Shown here piece by piece: positions 63,529 to 64,000 of a stretch of DNA of 64,000 nucleotides. Positions within the stretch are counted from its first letter, which is position 1. Every line of letters starts with the position of its first letter. A model generated the notes under the pieces. It was not told the DNA's origin. It ran no database searches and saw only the letters and a list, made by a program, of their open reading frames with translations. The position numbers and the translations under genes are program-made. The stretch lies in contig NZ_JAIVKY010000011.1 in the NCBI RefSeq assembly GCF_020524325.1, positions 111,678 to 175,677 on the forward strand, given 5' to 3'. This DNA is from Sutcliffiella horikoshii (GTDB lineage Bacteria > Bacillota > Bacilli > Bacillales > Bacillaceae_I).

Positions 63529-63540
63529 CTAATGAAGTTA

Positions 63541-63590
63541 CGCTTAAGGCTCCTAAGGAAGGATAGTTTCCATAGGAGCTTAAGCTTTTC
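63541..63590 (+). terminator. Terminator of ygxA
   Basis: GCTTAAGGCTCCT pairs with AGGAGCTTAAGC (one bulge), with further GGAA/TTTCC pairing in the loop, then TTTTC. Confidence 0.8.
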
Positions 63591-63632
63591 TTACCCCTTT
63601 GAAAATTATTTAAAAAAAGTTTAAAAGATGTA

Positions 63633-63662
63633 TTGACGATGTTTGTCGTTACATGGTATATT
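63633..63662 (+). promoter_or_regulatory. rrn promoter P1
   Basis: TTGACG (63633-63638), 18-nt spacer, TATATT (63657-63662), with an A/T-rich upstream region at 63606-63626 (UP-element-like). Confidence 0.7.
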
Positions 63663-63728
63663 ATTATTCGTCGCCGCAAGAGAAAAGCTTAAACGCGACA
63701 ATGAGAAAAAAGAAATTTAAAAAAGATG

Positions 63729-63758
63729 TTGACTTAAAACATCAAAACATGTTATATT
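63729..63758 (+). promoter_or_regulatory. rrn promoter P2
   Basis: TTGACT (63729-63734), 17-18 nt spacer, TATATT (63753-63758), followed by AATAAAGTCGC as in Bacillus rrn P2 promoters. Confidence 0.78.
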
Positions 63759-63795
63759 AATAAAGTCGCTTCTGAGCGACAAGGTGATTGAAATG

Positions 63796-63820
63796 ATCTT
63801 TGAAAACTAAACAAAACAAC
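63796..63820 (+). promoter_or_regulatory. rrn leader boxA-like antitermination site
   Basis: TGATCTTTGAAAACTAAAC followed by AAAAC is the conserved Bacillus rrn leader element containing boxA. Confidence 0.6.
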
Positions 63821-63905
63821 AGCGTCATAACGTCGGTTCTACGGAACACGACAAAATGATTTTAAGTAAGACAAGCTAGCGAATTTTGAGCAAAAGCTCA
63901 GACTC

Positions 63906-64000
63906 TTTATTGGAGAGTTTGATCCTGGCTCAGGACGAACGCTGGCGGCGTGCCTAATACATGCAAGTCGAGCGGACCTTTCAAAAGCTTGCTTTTGAAA
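63906..64000 (+). rRNA. 16S ribosomal RNA (5' end, truncated by window)
   Basis: GGAGAGTTTGATCCTGGCTC, GACGAACGCTGGCGGCGTGC and ACATGCAAGTCGAGCGGAC are the invariant 5' part of bacterial 16S rRNA. The start is set from the Bacillus mature end (TTTATTGGAGAG). Sequence stops in the first variable hairpin (V1). Confidence 0.97.

Overview
The window is a stretch of a low-GC, spore-forming member of the Bacillaceae. Evidence includes sspE and sspK spore-protein genes, a ger germination operon, Shine-Dalgarno-strong starts with frequent TTG/GTG codons, a T-box leader, a PerR box and Rex-type operators. From about 32.7 kb to the end, gene order follows the Bacillus subtilis yfhD-recX-mutY-fabL-sspE-ygaB-ntdP-ygaD-ygaE-gsaB-bcp-perR-ygzB-ygxA-rrn block closely, with some insertions. 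The species cannot be fixed from the sequence alone; only the first ~95 nt of the 16S rRNA are present.

Layout. 0.2-3.3 kb: glcT and ptsG (glucose PTS and its antiterminator; no ptsHI follows). 3.3-5.7 kb: a 21-bp repeat array and a secreted nucleotidase. 5.7-9.5 kb: gerA-gerC-gerB germinant-receptor operon (minus strand). 9.6-13.4 kb: a half-length Spo0M-like gene, a large permease and an amidase. 13.4-18.6 kb: a divergent vWA/HTH pair, a SWIM-SNF2 helicase and a nuclease-fold DUF2161 gene. 19-25 kb: a YdjM-like membrane protein, then hybrid kinase, CheR-like methyltransferase and REC-PP2C phosphatase genes, matching the RsbK-RsbM-RsbY input module for sigma-B known from the Bacillus cereus group. 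25-32.5 kb: a YcgG-family gene, a HisK_N-like kinase, a tyrosine-type T-box with an NhaC-family transporter, gluconokinase, three DnaA-box-like sites, a DoxX gene with two Rex-type operators, and a small DUF6194-like gene flanked by diverged inverted repeats. 32.7-63.5 kb: the conserved yfh/yga block, including glutamate synthase large subunit, an ABC-2 exporter and an AbgT transporter. 63.6-64.0 kb: rrn promoters and the 16S 5' end.

The least explained signal is a set of five non-coding arrays with a 20-22 bp period (3.35, 18.7, 33.1, 37.4 and 46.9 kb). They belong to three unrelated sequence families but share the same two-helical-turn spacing. A second is a tRNA-like cloverleaf at 34.2 kb, minus strand, whose arms compete with two flanking hairpins upstream of an acetyltransferase gene. 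A third is a ~125-133 bp imperfect palindromic repeat in three copies, one of them lying between two copies of the same terminator sequence.
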